DNA from: Methylomonas albis
GTDB taxonomy: Bacteria; Pseudomonadota; Gammaproteobacteria; Methylococcales; Methylomonadaceae
DNA length: 64,000 nt
Assembly (NCBI RefSeq): GCF_014850955.1
Contig: NZ_JACXSS010000001.1
Coordinates: forward strand, 5,270,001 to 5,334,000
Direction: 5' to 3'
Part shown: piece by piece, positions 1 through 9,787 of the stretch
How the letters are laid out: every line of letters starts with the position of its first letter
How positions within the stretch are numbered: position 1 is the first letter of the stretch
Translations under genes and position numbers: made by a program
Notes under the pieces: generated by a model
Told to the model about the DNA's origin: nothing
What the model saw: the letters and a program-made list of their open reading frames with translations, nothing else
Database searches by the model: none

Positions 1-2321
1 CTAATAATGGCGCTGACAATGGCTTTGTCTTCAACATCCGTGTTTATATCGCGCACAAAAGACTGATCTATTTTCAATTTGTAGCTTTTGAATTTTTTTA
101 GATAACTGAGTGATGAATAACCCGTACCAAAATCGTCAATTGACATGCGAACACCGCGCGCATGCAGATTGTTCATTATGGCTATGGCTCCCTGTGGATT
201 ATGCATTGCCACGCCTTCCGTCAATTCCAGTTCCAAGCATTCCGGGGGCAGGTTTTCCTCGGTAAGTATTCGCGAAACCAAGGCGGGTAAGTCATGATGG
301 CGAAACTGAACCGCAGATAAATTGACCGCCATGATCAGTGGGGCAAAGCCTTGCTTCATCCAATCTTTTGCCTGCCGCACCGCTTGTCTGATGACCCATT
401 CGCCAATTGATAGAATTAATCGGCTATCTTCCGCTATTGGAATAAATTCCGCAGGCGACACGGACCCTAACTCCGGATGCCACCAACGCAGTAAGGCCTC
501 GGCGCCAATAATTTGTCCATCCGCAATCGACACTTGCGGCTGATAATAGACTTGCAACTGGTTAAGCTGCTGTGCCTGACGGAGAGCATTGACTATTTGC
601 AGATTGCGCACCGAGCGCGATTGCATTTCCTGGGTGAAGAATTGATAACCTTGGCGTCCCTCCTGCTTTGCGCGATACATGGCAGTATCAGCGCTCTTTG
701 AGAGCGTTTCCAAATCAACACCGTCAGCTGGATAAATCGCGACGCCAATTGACGCTGTCAAAACCAAGTCGTAGTGCTCTATTTGAAAGGGTTCGGCAAT
801 GGTACTCAATAGTTTTTGTGCGACATGTACGGCTCCGTTTACATCAACCCCTGGCAACAACAAGATGAACTCATCCCCGCCCAAACGGGTAACGGTATCT
901 TCCTCTCGCAGCACTAAACGTAGTCGCTTGGCTAATTCGATTAAAATGGCGTCGCCAACACTATGCCCGAGCGTATCGTTAATATCTTTGAAGTGGTCAA
1001 GATCAAGAAACATCAAAGCCAAGTGGCCATTACTGCGCTTGGCCAGGCTAAGCGCATAACGCAGATGATCATCCAGTTGGCCGCGATTCGGCAATTCGGT
1101 CAGCGGATCAAAATTGGCCAAAAACTGAATGCGTTGCTCGGCACGTTGTCGCTCCGTGACATCGTATGCCAATACGATTTTGGCATGTCTGCCTTCATAT
1201 TCGATTTCATGCGAGCTGATTTCGACATCAATGAACGTACCGTCTTTCTTACGATGGTGCCAGAGACCGGAATGATGTTGGGCTTGACCATTAAGCTGTT
1301 GTAAATGGTCGATCAGGCGCGGCACATCTTTGGGCGGTCGAATCGCCGTTATCGTCATTGATAGGAATTCCTGCTCGCTATAGCCATAATGCGCAATAGC
1401 GGCGTCGTTCACAGCCAGAAATTGCAGGGTTTCCACGTCATAAAGCCACATGGGATGAGGATTTGCCTGAAACATTTGGCGATACCGAGCTTCACTTTCA
1501 CGCAACTCGTCTTCGACAGCCTTGCTGCGGGTAATATCAAGACAAATTCCGGTCATGCGTTTTGGTAAACCGTCAGTGTCATAACTTGTATTACCCAAGG
1601 CACGAATCCAGCGTATTGCGCAGTCAGGTGTAATGATCCGGTATTCGTTGGAAAGCGGTAAATGTTCGCGAATTGCTTGGTAAATGTTGTTCTCGGCTTG
1701 CTGTCTATCGTCGACATGAATAATCGATCGCCAAGTTTCAAAATTAGCTGTGGCTGTTTGCGGATCCAGGCCAAATAACTCGTAGAGTTCTTTGGACCAA
1801 TAGATGATATTGTCACCGACATCCCAATACCAGGCACCAGCCGCTGCGTCTCGCTGCGCTAAAGACCATCGTTCATTAGCCTCTATAAGTTCTAATTCAA
1901 TTTGTTTGCGCTCGGTAATGACGTCAAAAATCGCAACAAAATGCTCCGGCAGAGGGCTATAGATCGATATCCAAAACCACATGCCCAATGACTCGACAAA
2001 TGTTTCAAATCTCTCGGGTTTTCCTCCTGCAGCGACTCGGCTATATGTGTTGAGAAGCTGTGGATCAGTTTCCCTGATACCGGGAATGACTTCGGAAACA
2101 GGCTTGCCTACAACCTGTTTAAGCCCTGTCAGCTGTTCAAAGGCGGGATTGGTGTAAAGATAGATAAAATCATTGGGCTGGTCATCATGATAAAACATAC
2201 GGCAGTACGCGACACCGTTAAGCATATGCTCGACCAAGGCCTGATAGGTATCAATATTAAATTTATCAGCTAGCTCATTATCGAAAGCAGCAGCGATATC
2301 AGATTTGAAATCTTGCGACAT
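1..2321 (-). CDS. PAS-GGDEF-EAL cyclic-di-GMP signalling protein (C-terminus outside window)
   Basis: Reading the minus strand from the ATG at 2321 gives an uninterrupted frame of 773 codons that leaves the window at base 1. It starts MSQDFKSDIAAAF. Three PAS/PAC-like sensor units occupy about residues 20-390. A GGDEF domain follows with intact RLGGDEF near residue 478, then an EAL domain with AEALLRW near 607 and DDFGTGYSS near the window edge. Both signature motifs are intact, so it could make and/or hydrolyse cyclic-di-GMP, with PAS domains sensing an unknown signal. No transmembrane segment is visible, so a cytoplasmic location is inferred. Which activity dominates cannot be told. The missing part is the end of the EAL domain. 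Confidence 0.93.
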   Translation of the reverse strand, partial: MSQDFKSDIAAAFDNELADKFNIDTYQALVEHMLNGVAYCRMFYHDDQPNDFIYLYTNPAFEQLTGLKQVVGKPVSEVIPGIRETDPQLLNTYSRVAAGGKPERFETFVESLGMWFWISIYSPLPEHFVAIFDVITERKQIELELIEANERWSLAQRDAAAGAWYWDVGDNIIYWSKELYELFGLDPQTATANFETWRSIIHVDDRQQAENNIYQAIREHLPLSNEYRIITPDCAIRWIRALGNTSYDTDGLPKRMTGICLDITRSKAVEDELRESEARYRQMFQANPHPMWLYDVETLQFLAVNDAAIAHYGYSEQEFLSMTITAIRPPKDVPRLIDHLQQLNGQAQHHSGLWHHRKKDGTFIDVEISSHEIEYEGRHAKIVLAYDVTERQRAEQRIQFLANFDPLTELPNRGQLDDHLRYALSLAKRSNGHLALMFLDLDHFKDINDTLGHSVGDAILIELAKRLRLVLREEDTVTRLGGDEFILLLPGVDVNGAVHVAQKLLSTIAEPFQIEHYDLVLTASIGVAIYPADGVDLETLSKSADTAMYRAKQEGRQGYQFFTQEMQSRSVRNLQIVNALRQAQQLNQLQVYYQPQVSIADGQIIGAEALLRWWHPELGSVSPAEFIPIAEDSRLILSIGEWVIRQAVRQAKDWMKQGFAPLIMAVNLSAVQFRHHDLPALVSRILTEENLPPECLELELTEGVAMHNPQGAIAIMNNLHARGVRMSIDDFGTGYSSLSYLKKFKSYKLKIDQSFVRDINTDVEDKAIVSAII

Positions 2322-2594
2322 ATTATGAAGTTAGCAGCTTAAAACAAATTTAGCGTTGCCAGGATTCTGACAGCTAGCGTAAGAAATAGAAAGCATGTTT
2401 GCAGTGGCTACGCTTTGCTAGACATCCTTTTACAAGGGCTAAAGAAGACACCTGTCCGGACAAGCAGATAGTGTTGACGGCATGATGGCTTGGCGACTTT
2501 ATCCGACATGCAGAGTGCTGGCCCAGCCTGCAAATAGCCAAGCAACTGGAAAAGTATCGCAGCGTTTGTTCGCCTAAGCGTTGACACGAATCGA

Positions 2595-3488
2595 TCAGAT
2601 AGCAAAATATCCGTAACAGGCCACCACGACTATCCCTAGTCCGACAATTTTGATCTTGTCCACCAAACTTTGCTCGCCCCAATAATACAGACAACTGGCT
2701 TTTTTGCGGCAGCAGAATGCGATTAGGCTATTACCGGCTCGCCGACAGTTACGCGGAACAATATGCCAAAGGAAGTAAATGCCGATCAGGCCGACCGTAC
2801 ACAGAATATAAAAAACGATGACTTGGGTAGGGTAGGTGTCAGTATGGAATGTGTGCTCAATGACATGGTCGAGATTGTATTCGGCATACTCAAAAATCAA
2901 GTGTAGTACGTGTAAAACTACTTCGAAAATATAATGGACCAAGCCCATTAACAGCCCGAACGCGGCATCCGGCATCGCCAGAATTAAGGCTGCCAGGCTT
3001 AGCAATACGCCGTTCACAGCCCACTGTTGCTTTTTACTTCTGTCGATATGTTTACTTAAAAGAGCGGTATCTTCAGGCGTCAGATTGACAAATTGGGCGC
3101 CGATTAAATATGGATAACGGTCGTTTTCGTAAGGGTTGCCGGGTTTGCAATACACCACCTTACAGCAAGTCATGATTGCGGTCATGCTGGATAACAGCAG
3201 TATCCGCAGCATCAGATAATCGCCGGCTTGCAAAGGGTCTTTCGAGGTAAACGCAATACCGCTGGTGCTGATATTGACGTTGAGCGTGTCGTTTTCCCGG
3301 CTTTGCGAACCAGGCAGAGCATGAAGTGTCGCGGCATCTGACAGATCAACGTTACTCAGCAAAGCATCGAAGTTTTCCGGTGCTTGCGTTCGCCCATCCT
3401 GGTCAATCTGCCGATAGAAAAGATTGGCTTGCTCATAGATGCGAAATGCCACTCTGCGATTCAACGTCTTGCCGTTTTGCTTAGCCAT
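2595..3488 (-). CDS. PilZ domain protein with C-terminal membrane segments
   Basis: A 297-residue protein. The N-terminal third carries the PilZ signature: an RRVAFR arginine motif near residue 13 and NISTSGIAF near residue 73, the two elements that bind cyclic-di-GMP in this family. Hydrophobic stretches at about 162-190, 222-245 and 280-295 suggest a membrane-anchored C-terminus, which is unusual because many PilZ proteins are soluble. The ATG at 3488 is preferred over an in-frame TTG nine bases upstream. It lies on the same strand as the GGDEF-EAL gene, about 270 bp upstream of it, so a functional link through cyclic-di-GMP is plausible but unproven. Confidence 0.8.
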   Translation of the reverse strand: MAKQNGKTLNRRVAFRIYEQANLFYRQIDQDGRTQAPENFDALLSNVDLSDAATLHALPGSQSRENDTLNVNISTSGIAFTSKDPLQAGDYLMLRILLLSSMTAIMTCCKVVYCKPGNPYENDRYPYLIGAQFVNLTPEDTALLSKHIDRSKKQQWAVNGVLLSLAALILAMPDAAFGLLMGLVHYIFEVVLHVLHLIFEYAEYNLDHVIEHTFHTDTYPTQVIVFYILCTVGLIGIYFLWHIVPRNCRRAGNSLIAFCCRKKASCLYYWGEQSLVDKIKIVGLGIVVVACYGYFAI

Positions 3489-3596
3489 ATTTATCAAACC
3501 CTAAAAATCGCCTGTTACACACTGTCGAGGATAGTCCAAGACCGTAAACTCTCCATCCGAATAAAAAATAACTCAGACGCAAACTGCTGTGTTTGT

Positions 3597-4187
3597 TCAG
3601 GTTTCGTCTTTATTCACCCAATGTTTTACCGCAGGCGGCTGATAATGGGCATAGCGATTCAGCAACAAATTTGGGTCGGCTTCGACCATTAGCATCTCAC
3701 GGTGATGCGGTTTGACAAATTGCTCCGCCGCAACGTGGTCCAGAAAGTTAATCAAAGCGTCGTAATAACCCACCACATTTAGCAATCCGCAAGGTTTTTG
3801 GTGGAAGCCCAACTGCGCCCAGGTCCAAATCTCGAATAATTCCTCCAGCGTGCCGATGCCGCCGGGCAATGCGATAAAGCCGTCCGCCAGTTCGGCCATC
3901 AGCATTTTTCGTTCATGCATGGATTGGGTGACATGTAATTCGGTGAGATTGGGATGGGCGACCTCCTTGTGCGCCAAGGCTTTGGGAATAACGCCAATGG
4001 CCTGGCCGCCGAGCTTTAATACCTGATCCGCGACCGTACCCATGATGCCGATTCCAGCACCGCCATATACCAAGCGGATGTTACGGCTGACCAGGGCTTG
4101 GGCTAAGGTCTGCGCGGCCTCGCCATAAGCGTCAAGTCGGCCGGGACTGGAGCCGCAATAGATGCAAATGCTGTTTATGGTTGTCAT
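3597..4187 (-). CDS. LOG-family (TIGR00730) Rossmann-fold nucleotide phosphoribohydrolase
   Basis: A 196-residue protein with the family signature PGGIGTLEELFE in the centre and an N-terminal ICIYCGSSPG motif. The family includes cytokinin riboside 5'-monophosphate phosphoribohydrolases, which cleave the base from nucleoside monophosphates; the bacterial substrate is often unknown. The start at 4187 (MTTINSICIYCGSS) fits family length. An upstream in-frame ATG at 4247 would add 20 proline-rich residues that do not look like the family. The gene is divergent from ribF, with about 155 bp between them. Confidence 0.9.
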   Translation of the reverse strand: MTTINSICIYCGSSPGRLDAYGEAAQTLAQALVSRNIRLVYGGAGIGIMGTVADQVLKLGGQAIGVIPKALAHKEVAHPNLTELHVTQSMHERKMLMAELADGFIALPGGIGTLEELFEIWTWAQLGFHQKPCGLLNVVGYYDALINFLDHVAAEQFVKPHHREMLMVEADPNLLLNRYAHYQPPAVKHWVNKDET

Positions 4188-4344
4188 GTCGGGGTATGCC
4201 GGAGAATTAGGGTGGCTTATATTCGGTGGAAAACCATGACGCGGCAAGACGAATTTTACTGCCGCTCAATGCACGGGCAACTGCCGGCATGGTCGCTCAA
4301 GGGCTGTTACTGATAGAATTAGGCTTTTTAGCCAGACAGCCATC

Positions 4345-5289
4345 ATGCGCTTAATTAGGGGTTTGAATCATCTTGAGCCGTTACGCGACGGCTGCGTATT
4401 GACCATAGGCAACTTCGACGGACTACACCTCGGTCATCGGCTGGTGATCGAAAAGCTCGCCGAGCATGGTCGGCGCCTGAGTTTGCCGACCGTAGCAATG
4501 GTATTCGAACCCCAGCCTTTGGAGTACTTCCTCGGTGACCATGCTCCTTCCAGACTGACCCGTTTACGCGAGAAAGTTATCCAATTTGCAAAATTGCCGA
4601 TCGACGAATTGTTGGTGTTACCGTTCAACAGTAGCCTGGCTGATTATGATGCTGAACATTTCATCCGCGACATTCTGGTGAATCGCTTGCAGGTCAAGCA
4701 TTTGGTGGTTGGCGACGATTTTCATTTTGGCAAGGCAAGACGCGGCAATTTTGCGTTGTTACAGCATCGCGGTCAGGAATACGGTTTTGTGGTGGAAGAT
4801 AGTCATTCCTTCGAATTGGCGGGATTAAGAGTCAGCAGCACTTTAATACGCGATGCCTTGGGCGAAGGCCAACTGGATCAAGCCAAACTGATGTTGGGCC
4901 GAGATTATTCGGTATGCGGCCGGGTGGCGCACGGCGACAAGCGCGGCCGCGAGTTGGGCTTTCCGACCGCCAATGTGCGGATGTTTCGGAAGAACACGCC
5001 TATCGTCGGGGTATTTGCAGTAACGATGACCGGTGTGGCCGGTAACGAGTATCAAGGTGTAGCCAATGTTGGCACGCGGCCCACCTTCGACGGCGGCGCC
5101 AAAGTGGTGCTGGAAACGCATTTACTCAACTTCGATCAAGACATTTACGGGCATTATGTTGAAGTGCATTTTAAAAAGAAGCTGCGCGACGAAATCCGGT
5201 TTGCCTCGCTGAGCGAGTTGACGCTGCAAATCAGCCGGGATGTCGAACAGGCTCAGCAGTTTTTTAGTCAAACATTGGACATGAAATGA
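4345..5289 (+). CDS. ribF: Bifunctional riboflavin kinase / FAD synthetase
   Basis: A 314-residue protein of the usual RibF length. The N-terminal FMN adenylyltransferase half begins with the nucleotide-binding motif TIGNFDGLHLGH near residue 20. The C-terminal riboflavin kinase half has GRELGFPTANV near 210 and the GVANVGTRPTF and ETHLLNF motifs. It converts riboflavin to FMN and then to FAD in the cytoplasm. In many gammaproteobacteria ribF sits directly upstream of ileS-lspA; here those genes lie 37 kb away, so the usual cluster is split. It overlaps the next gene by four bases (ATGA), suggesting translational coupling. Confidence 0.97.
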   Translation: MRLIRGLNHLEPLRDGCVLTIGNFDGLHLGHRLVIEKLAEHGRRLSLPTVAMVFEPQPLEYFLGDHAPSRLTRLREKVIQFAKLPIDELLVLPFNSSLADYDAEHFIRDILVNRLQVKHLVVGDDFHFGKARRGNFALLQHRGQEYGFVVEDSHSFELAGLRVSSTLIRDALGEGQLDQAKLMLGRDYSVCGRVAHGDKRGRELGFPTANVRMFRKNTPIVGVFAVTMTGVAGNEYQGVANVGTRPTFDGGAKVVLETHLLNFDQDIYGHYVEVHFKKKLRDEIRFASLSELTLQISRDVEQAQQFFSQTLDMK

Positions 5290-5516
5290 TTAACTCCGCC
5301 AACCTCCCGGCATCGCCTTGTGTCCGTAACTGTTGTCTGAACGACGACGATATTTGCTTGGGCTGTTACCGCTCACTGGATGAAATCCGCATGTGGTCTA
5401 CAGCAGACACTCAGACGCGCGAACTGTTTTTGCAGCAGGCTGCCGAGCGGCGTACCAAGATTTTGCAAGCCACTCGGTTGAGGTCTAGTTATGTCGAACA
5501 ATTGCCGAAAGCTTAA
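5286..5516 (+). CDS. DUF1289 family small cysteine-motif protein
   Basis: A 76-residue protein with the DUF1289 core: SPCVRNC, then DDDICLGCYRSLDEI, giving four closely spaced cysteines that may bind a metal. Its molecular function is not known. It overlaps the end of ribF by four bases (ATGA), so it is very likely co-transcribed and coupled with ribF. It converges tail to tail with the flippase gene, overlapping it by four bases. Confidence 0.88.
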   Translation: MINSANLPASPCVRNCCLNDDDICLGCYRSLDEIRMWSTADTQTRELFLQQAAERRTKILQATRLRSSYVEQLPKA

Positions 5517-6994
5517 GCGCTACGCCGCCTTTGTAATATCGGCCTGACATCCAGCCAAGCAGCAATGCCTATATAAGTAGCCAAGCCCAGGCTACCGGCC
5601 AGCCAGACATTCACCTGATAAATATCCAACACGTAGCGATTGGCAAAATATAGCGCCAGACCCAAGCCGAAATAACCGGTGATCTTCATGAGCGGATAGC
5701 TCACCGGATAATAGTGCCGGCCCAAAGCCCAAGATAAAACCACCATAAACAGATAACAAGCCAGGGTCGCCCACGCCGAGCCGACATAACCCCACACCGG
5801 TATCCAGCAGATATTCAAAACAATCGTCAGGCCTGCCCCGGCCAGCGATACCCAGGCGGCAAGGCCGGTGCGGTCACTGAGCTTGTACCAGACCGATAGA
5901 TTCACATAAATCCCCAACAGCAAATTGGCTATCAGTAATATCGGCACAACGTCCAGGCCTACTCGATATTCCTCGCCGATAAAATACTTGAACAGATCGA
6001 TGAACAGCATCACGACTAAAAAGATAAACACCCCGGCGATCACAAAATACTGCATCACCAAGGCATAAGCGCGTTTGGCGTCGGCGCGCCCGGCGTAGGA
6101 AAAGAAAAACGGCTCGCCGGCGTACCGGAACGCCTGCACGAACAAACTCATTAAAATCGACAGCTTGTAGCACGCGCCATAAATCCCCAGCATCTTCAGG
6201 TTAGTGGGTAAATCGTAGGGCAACAAGACTTTCAAAATCGCCCGGTCCAGCATCTCGTTGACCATGCCGGCAAAGCCAATGATGACCATAGGCAGGGAAT
6301 AGCGCAGCATTGGCCCGAGCACGCGCGGGTCTAGCTGGAAACGCACCGCGCGAAATTGCGGCAGTAATAGCAGCAGCTTGCAAACACTGGCTGCCAGATT
6401 GGCTAAAAATATGTAACCCACGCCCAGTTTGGGGTCGTAATAAGCAGCCAGTTCGCTATCCGGCCAGAGGCTGTGCAGCTTGGGCCAGACCAACAAAAAC
6501 AGCAGATTCAAAGCGATGGCGAGGAAAATTTCGGTCATTTTGATGCCGGCGAAACGCCAGGCCCGGTTCTCGGCGCGCAGCCGGGCAAACGGCAGTGCCG
6601 ACAAGGCATCCAGCGCCAAAAGCCAGCCGAACCACAGCAGATATTCCGGATGCTGCGGATACTGCAGCCAGTTGGCCAATGGCTGTTGCCAATAGCAGAT
6701 TGCCGCGATGAAACCGAGATTGGCAATCAGTAAAAAACCCAAGGCACTGCGGTAAACCTCGTCGCCGCTAAATTCCGGCCGCTGCCGGAAGCGGAAATAA
6801 CCGGTCTCCAAACCCAGCACTAACAACACCGCAAAAAATCCGGCATAAGCGTAAAACTCGGAGACCACGCCGTATTCGCCGGCACTGAAGGTGTAGGTGT
6901 ACAGCGGCACCAGCAGATAATTCAAAAAGCGGCCGACAATACTGCTGAGACCGTAGATGGCGGTTTGGGAGACGAGTTGGCGTAGTGAGCTCAA
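5513..6994 (-). CDS. Polysaccharide biosynthesis flippase (Wzx/MATE-like, MOP superfamily)
   Basis: A 493-residue polytopic membrane protein with about 12-14 hydrophobic segments across its whole length. It starts MSSLRQLVSQTAIYGLSSIVGRFLNYLLVPLYT by the sequence, the typical N-terminus of oligosaccharide flippases of the MOP superfamily. It probably flips lipid-linked saccharide units across the inner membrane for exopolysaccharide or O-antigen. No glycosyltransferase genes adjoin it, so it appears as an orphan and its substrate cannot be inferred. A short hairpin without a T run (about 7019-7038) lies upstream. Confidence 0.87.
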   Translation of the reverse strand: MSSLRQLVSQTAIYGLSSIVGRFLNYLLVPLYTYTFSAGEYGVVSEFYAYAGFFAVLLVLGLETGYFRFRQRPEFSGDEVYRSALGFLLIANLGFIAAICYWQQPLANWLQYPQHPEYLLWFGWLLALDALSALPFARLRAENRAWRFAGIKMTEIFLAIALNLLFLLVWPKLHSLWPDSELAAYYDPKLGVGYIFLANLAASVCKLLLLLPQFRAVRFQLDPRVLGPMLRYSLPMVIIGFAGMVNEMLDRAILKVLLPYDLPTNLKMLGIYGACYKLSILMSLFVQAFRYAGEPFFFSYAGRADAKRAYALVMQYFVIAGVFIFLVVMLFIDLFKYFIGEEYRVGLDVVPILLIANLLLGIYVNLSVWYKLSDRTGLAAWVSLAGAGLTIVLNICWIPVWGYVGSAWATLACYLFMVVLSWALGRHYYPVSYPLMKITGYFGLGLALYFANRYVLDIYQVNVWLAGSLGLATYIGIAAWLDVRPILQRRRSA

Positions 6995-7109
6995 AAGCGG
7001 TTGGATCCAAATAATGATGAGACCTCTCGCTGAGGTCTAAGGTAGCGATATTGTAAGTCAGTTGCCGGCTCGCCGCGCAATACGGCACAGCCAGCCGCTT
7101 GGGTGTTGA

Positions 7110-7682
7110 TTAATCCGCGCAGGCTAAACTTTGCTCGATTAGGACTTTTGCCGCCTCTGCGGCAATGCGCATTGCCCCGGATTCTCGGCGTCTCTGTTCG
7201 CTAACGATGGCGCCGGAAATCAGCATTGCCAATTGCTGAGACAGTGCTTCCGGGTCGCGCGCGCCGGCTTGTCGGGCTAAATCTGTCAATACTTGTTGAA
7301 AGGTGTCGGAAAACTCTGCGGCGGCCAGTTGAACAGGATTGGCGGCCTCGGCAAATTCGGCAGCCGCATTGATAAACGGGCAGCCGCGAAACTCCGGGCT
7401 GGATGATAATTCATCGAATACCGCAAACACCGCCAGCAACTTTTGCTTGGGTTCGCTGGCGCGTTGTTCCATACCGATAAGTATACGATTCAGCATGGCT
7501 TCTCTGCTTTTACTTAGATGCGCCAATACCAGGTCGTCCTTTGATGGAAAGTATTTATACAGGCTCATCTTGGTGGTGCCGGCGGCTTTGACAATCGCGT
7601 CGACGCCGGTGGCCTTGATGCCTTGGCTGTAAAACAGCACAGAGGCGGTTTGCAAAATGTGATCTTGGAGATTACGAGCCAT
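7110..7682 (-). CDS. TetR-family transcriptional regulator
   Basis: A 190-residue protein with an N-terminal TetR helix-turn-helix: IKATGVDAIVKAAGTTKMSLYKYFPSKDDL by the translated frame, at residues 20-50. The C-terminal region is an all-helical ligand-binding domain. It is divergent from the glutathione S-transferase gene, and the intergenic region holds a perfect 10-base inverted repeat that is a likely operator for it. By family precedent it is probably a repressor of itself and the neighbouring gene, relieved by an electrophilic or aromatic ligand. The ligand is not known. Confidence 0.92.
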   Translation of the reverse strand: MARNLQDHILQTASVLFYSQGIKATGVDAIVKAAGTTKMSLYKYFPSKDDLVLAHLSKSREAMLNRILIGMEQRASEPKQKLLAVFAVFDELSSSPEFRGCPFINAAAEFAEAANPVQLAAAEFSDTFQQVLTDLARQAGARDPEALSQQLAMLISGAIVSEQRRRESGAMRIAAEAAKVLIEQSLACAD

Positions 7683-7715
7683 AATTAAGTGCCGGAAGAA
7701 ATAGGTTGCAACTAT

Positions 7716-7756
7716 ACAGACCGGTATGTATTATGTAAATAGACTGACCGGTCTGT
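7716..7756. promoter_or_regulatory. Likely TetR operator between tetR-type gene and GST gene
   Basis: The arms ACAGACCGGT (7716-7725) and ACCGGTCTGT (7747-7756) are perfect reverse complements with centres 31 bases apart. Each arm contains the self-complementary core ACCGGT. They lie between the divergent TetR regulator and GST genes, which is the expected place for a TetR operator. The assignment to this regulator is inferred from position and symmetry. Confidence 0.72.
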
Positions 7757-7794
7757 CCGCATCAGTCCTCAATTTACCCAACGGAGAATATGCA

Positions 7795-8445
7795 ATGATT
7801 ACTTTATACGGCGTGGCCATCAGCAACTATTACAACAAAATCAAATTTGCGTTGATGGAAAAGGATATAGCGTTCATCGAGGAGTTTACCGCACCCAGCC
7901 AGAGCGAAGATTTGTTACAACGTTCCCCGCTGGGAAAAATCCCTTTCATCAAAACCAGCGAAGGCTATCTATCCGAATCGCAAGCGATTCTGGAGTATCT
8001 GGATGATGCATTTCCGGAAAATCCGCTGTATCCATCTGACGCTTTCGAACGCGGTAAATGCCGGGAATTTATCCAGCATATCGAACTAAACGTCGAGCTG
8101 ATCGCCCGCCGCTTGTATGGAGAAGCCCTGTTCGGTAGCAATGTGTCGCAAGAAACCAAGGACGAAGTCAGAGCCAAACTGGATACAGGTTTAACGGGTT
8201 TAGCCAAACTGATGAAATTCTCTCCTTATGCGCTGGGAGATCACTTTAGTGCAGCGGATATCGTCGCTTGGCCGCATCTGCAGTTGGTAGGTTTTGCTAC
8301 CCAAAAAATTTATGGCGAGAACTTGGTGAATACGCATATTCCTGGCATTGAGGCTTATATACAAATGATCGAAAGTCGCCCGCACGCGCAAATAGTGGGT
8401 GCCGACCGGGCAAAGGCGTTAGAAGCGTTTTTTCGGAATAAATAA
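7795..8445 (+). CDS. Glutathione S-transferase family protein
   Basis: A 216-residue protein with an N-terminal thioredoxin-like fold: MITLYGVAISNYYNK, then SPLGKIPFI around residue 44 and SESQAILEYLD around 60, the glutathione-binding loop. The C-terminal helical domain follows. The ATG at 7795 is chosen because CGGAG lies just upstream and the next residues match family starts; an upstream in-frame ATG at 7726 falls inside the operator. It is probably controlled by the divergent TetR regulator. The substrate is unknown, and a detoxification role is inferred. Confidence 0.92.
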   Translation: MITLYGVAISNYYNKIKFALMEKDIAFIEEFTAPSQSEDLLQRSPLGKIPFIKTSEGYLSESQAILEYLDDAFPENPLYPSDAFERGKCREFIQHIELNVELIARRLYGEALFGSNVSQETKDEVRAKLDTGLTGLAKLMKFSPYALGDHFSAADIVAWPHLQLVGFATQKIYGENLVNTHIPGIEAYIQMIESRPHAQIVGADRAKALEAFFRNK

Positions 8446-8689
8446 TCCCCGCGCTGCTATTCCTTAGGTGATTTAGCACAATACCCTCTTATAACTTTCT
8501 TGCATTAAGCCGTCGGCGTAGTGATGCCGACGGCCATACCTTTAGATGTTTGCGTGTTCCGATCAAAGCCGCCACTGATTCCGACTTGAAGGCAGTAAGA
8601 CATTCCGAGCGCAAAACCACCAGCGATTCCGATACAAACTCAGCCAGAGTTTAAACGCCGGAGATCGGCCAAAAGCGGACTGTTGGGCT

Positions 8690-9249
8690 TCCTTTCTATA
8701 TGTCCAGTTCGGAGCCTATAGCCTGCGATCCCCGGAAATCGAAGACCGCCAGTTTACGGGGCATTGGGAAGGCGATCTCATCAAAGGCGCGGGCAATGCC
8801 AGCGCCATCGGCACTTTGGTGGAACGGACCAGTCGCTTACTGATGCTGATCAAACTTCCCCATCCGCAACCTGCCAGTGCCGCCAACGTCCGCAAGCCTT
8901 TAGCGATAAGCTCAACAGCATTGCCCAGCCGATGCGCTTAAGCATGACCTATGACCAAGGCCGCGAGATGGCTTTACACAAACAACTGACCGTCAACACC
9001 GGCATTGCTGTGTACTTCTGCGATCCTCATAGTCCCTGGCAGCGCGGTTCCAACGAAAACATGAACGGCTTGGTTCGTCAGTATTTACCCAAAGGCACCG
9101 ATCTGTCCGGCTATACCCAGCAACAACTGGATGCGCTTGCCGATCAAATTAACGCTCGCCCTCGAAAAGGTCTTGGGGTACGCTGCCCGCTCGCTGTTTA
9201 TCGCGAATTGCTCTTGAACAGCTCGCAACAATCAAATCTCATTCATTAA
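8690..9249 (+). pseudogene. IS30-family transposase remnant (5' truncated, frameshifted)
   Basis: Two reading frames carry successive pieces of an IS30 transposase. The first frame (about 8730-8890) encodes [17 protein letters not shown] and [11 protein letters not shown], the first part of the DDE core. The second, ending at the stop at 9249, encodes [28 protein letters not shown] and HSPWQRGSNENMNGLVRQ, the rest of the core and the catalytic glutamate region. The frames switch near 8893, which implies a single-base indel. The first half of the gene is missing. The element is therefore inactive. The bases just upstream (8530-8690) contain GATTCCGA-type repeats that may be the end of another insertion sequence. 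Confidence 0.82.
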
Positions 9250-9312
9250 TAAACTAGGTGTTGCCTTTCGGTTTTGAATCCGCCACCTTATAAAGAAGCC
9301 TGGGAAAAATAG

Positions 9313-9552
9313 AAATCAGCACCGGGTATCACCTTATTCAACGAATTTTCCACCAATAAATTAATTTCTCAGCTAATTGGAAAAAGCGCGGATGAGAAAT
9401 ATCTAAATTATTTTTTATTATGTGTGGCGACACCGGTAACTGATAAATATCCCATTACTGCGCTTACAGTTAAACGAAATAGTAACTTAAGCTATACCGT
9501 AATCAATATAATCGCGGAAACTCAGCGTGTAATGGCTGACGATAAAAAATAA
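9313..9552 (+). pseudogene. Unidentified 79-codon open frame without a start codon
   Basis: Between a TAG at 9310 and the TAA ending at 9552 there is an open frame translating to ITLFNEFSTNKLISQLIGKS and onward to an acidic, lysine-rich end. It has no usable start codon near its beginning. It has more AT than the flanking genes and looks like the 3' end of a gene whose 5' part was lost when the IS30 element arrived. I do not recognise the family. It could also be a chance open frame. Confidence 0.3.
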
Positions 9553-9634
9553 CTTTCATTTGAGGCTACAGGAATTGGGGCGCACTTCTCTCTGAGCCTC
9601 AGGAAACTTACGATAGTTTTAACTTTATTTAACC

Positions 9635-9772
9635 GGTAGGCTGGGTGGAGCAACGCGACACCCAGCAGACGCTTTGAAATAACCAAGTTTGCTTAGCATT
9701 AAAACTGATCTTTGGATTAGAAAATATTTCAGCTTCTAAGCTGGGTTTGATTGTCGTTCAACCCAGCCTACC
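9635..9772. repeat. Paired palindromic repeat (REP/BIME-like)
   Basis: GGTAGGCTGGGT at 9635-9646 and ACCCAGCCTACC at 9761-9772 are perfect reverse complements. Each is followed or preceded by its own local hairpin (CTGGGT...ACCCAG). This is the arrangement of a pair of REP-type palindromes in opposite orientation. No gene lies between them. Confidence 0.6.
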
Positions 9773-9787
9773 TGTGCTGTGGCTTTC

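Noticed and set aside
2374-2694. Minus-strand open frame of 106 codons at the end of the PilZ gene
   Set aside because: It overlaps the PilZ coding region in another frame and its translation has no recognisable features.
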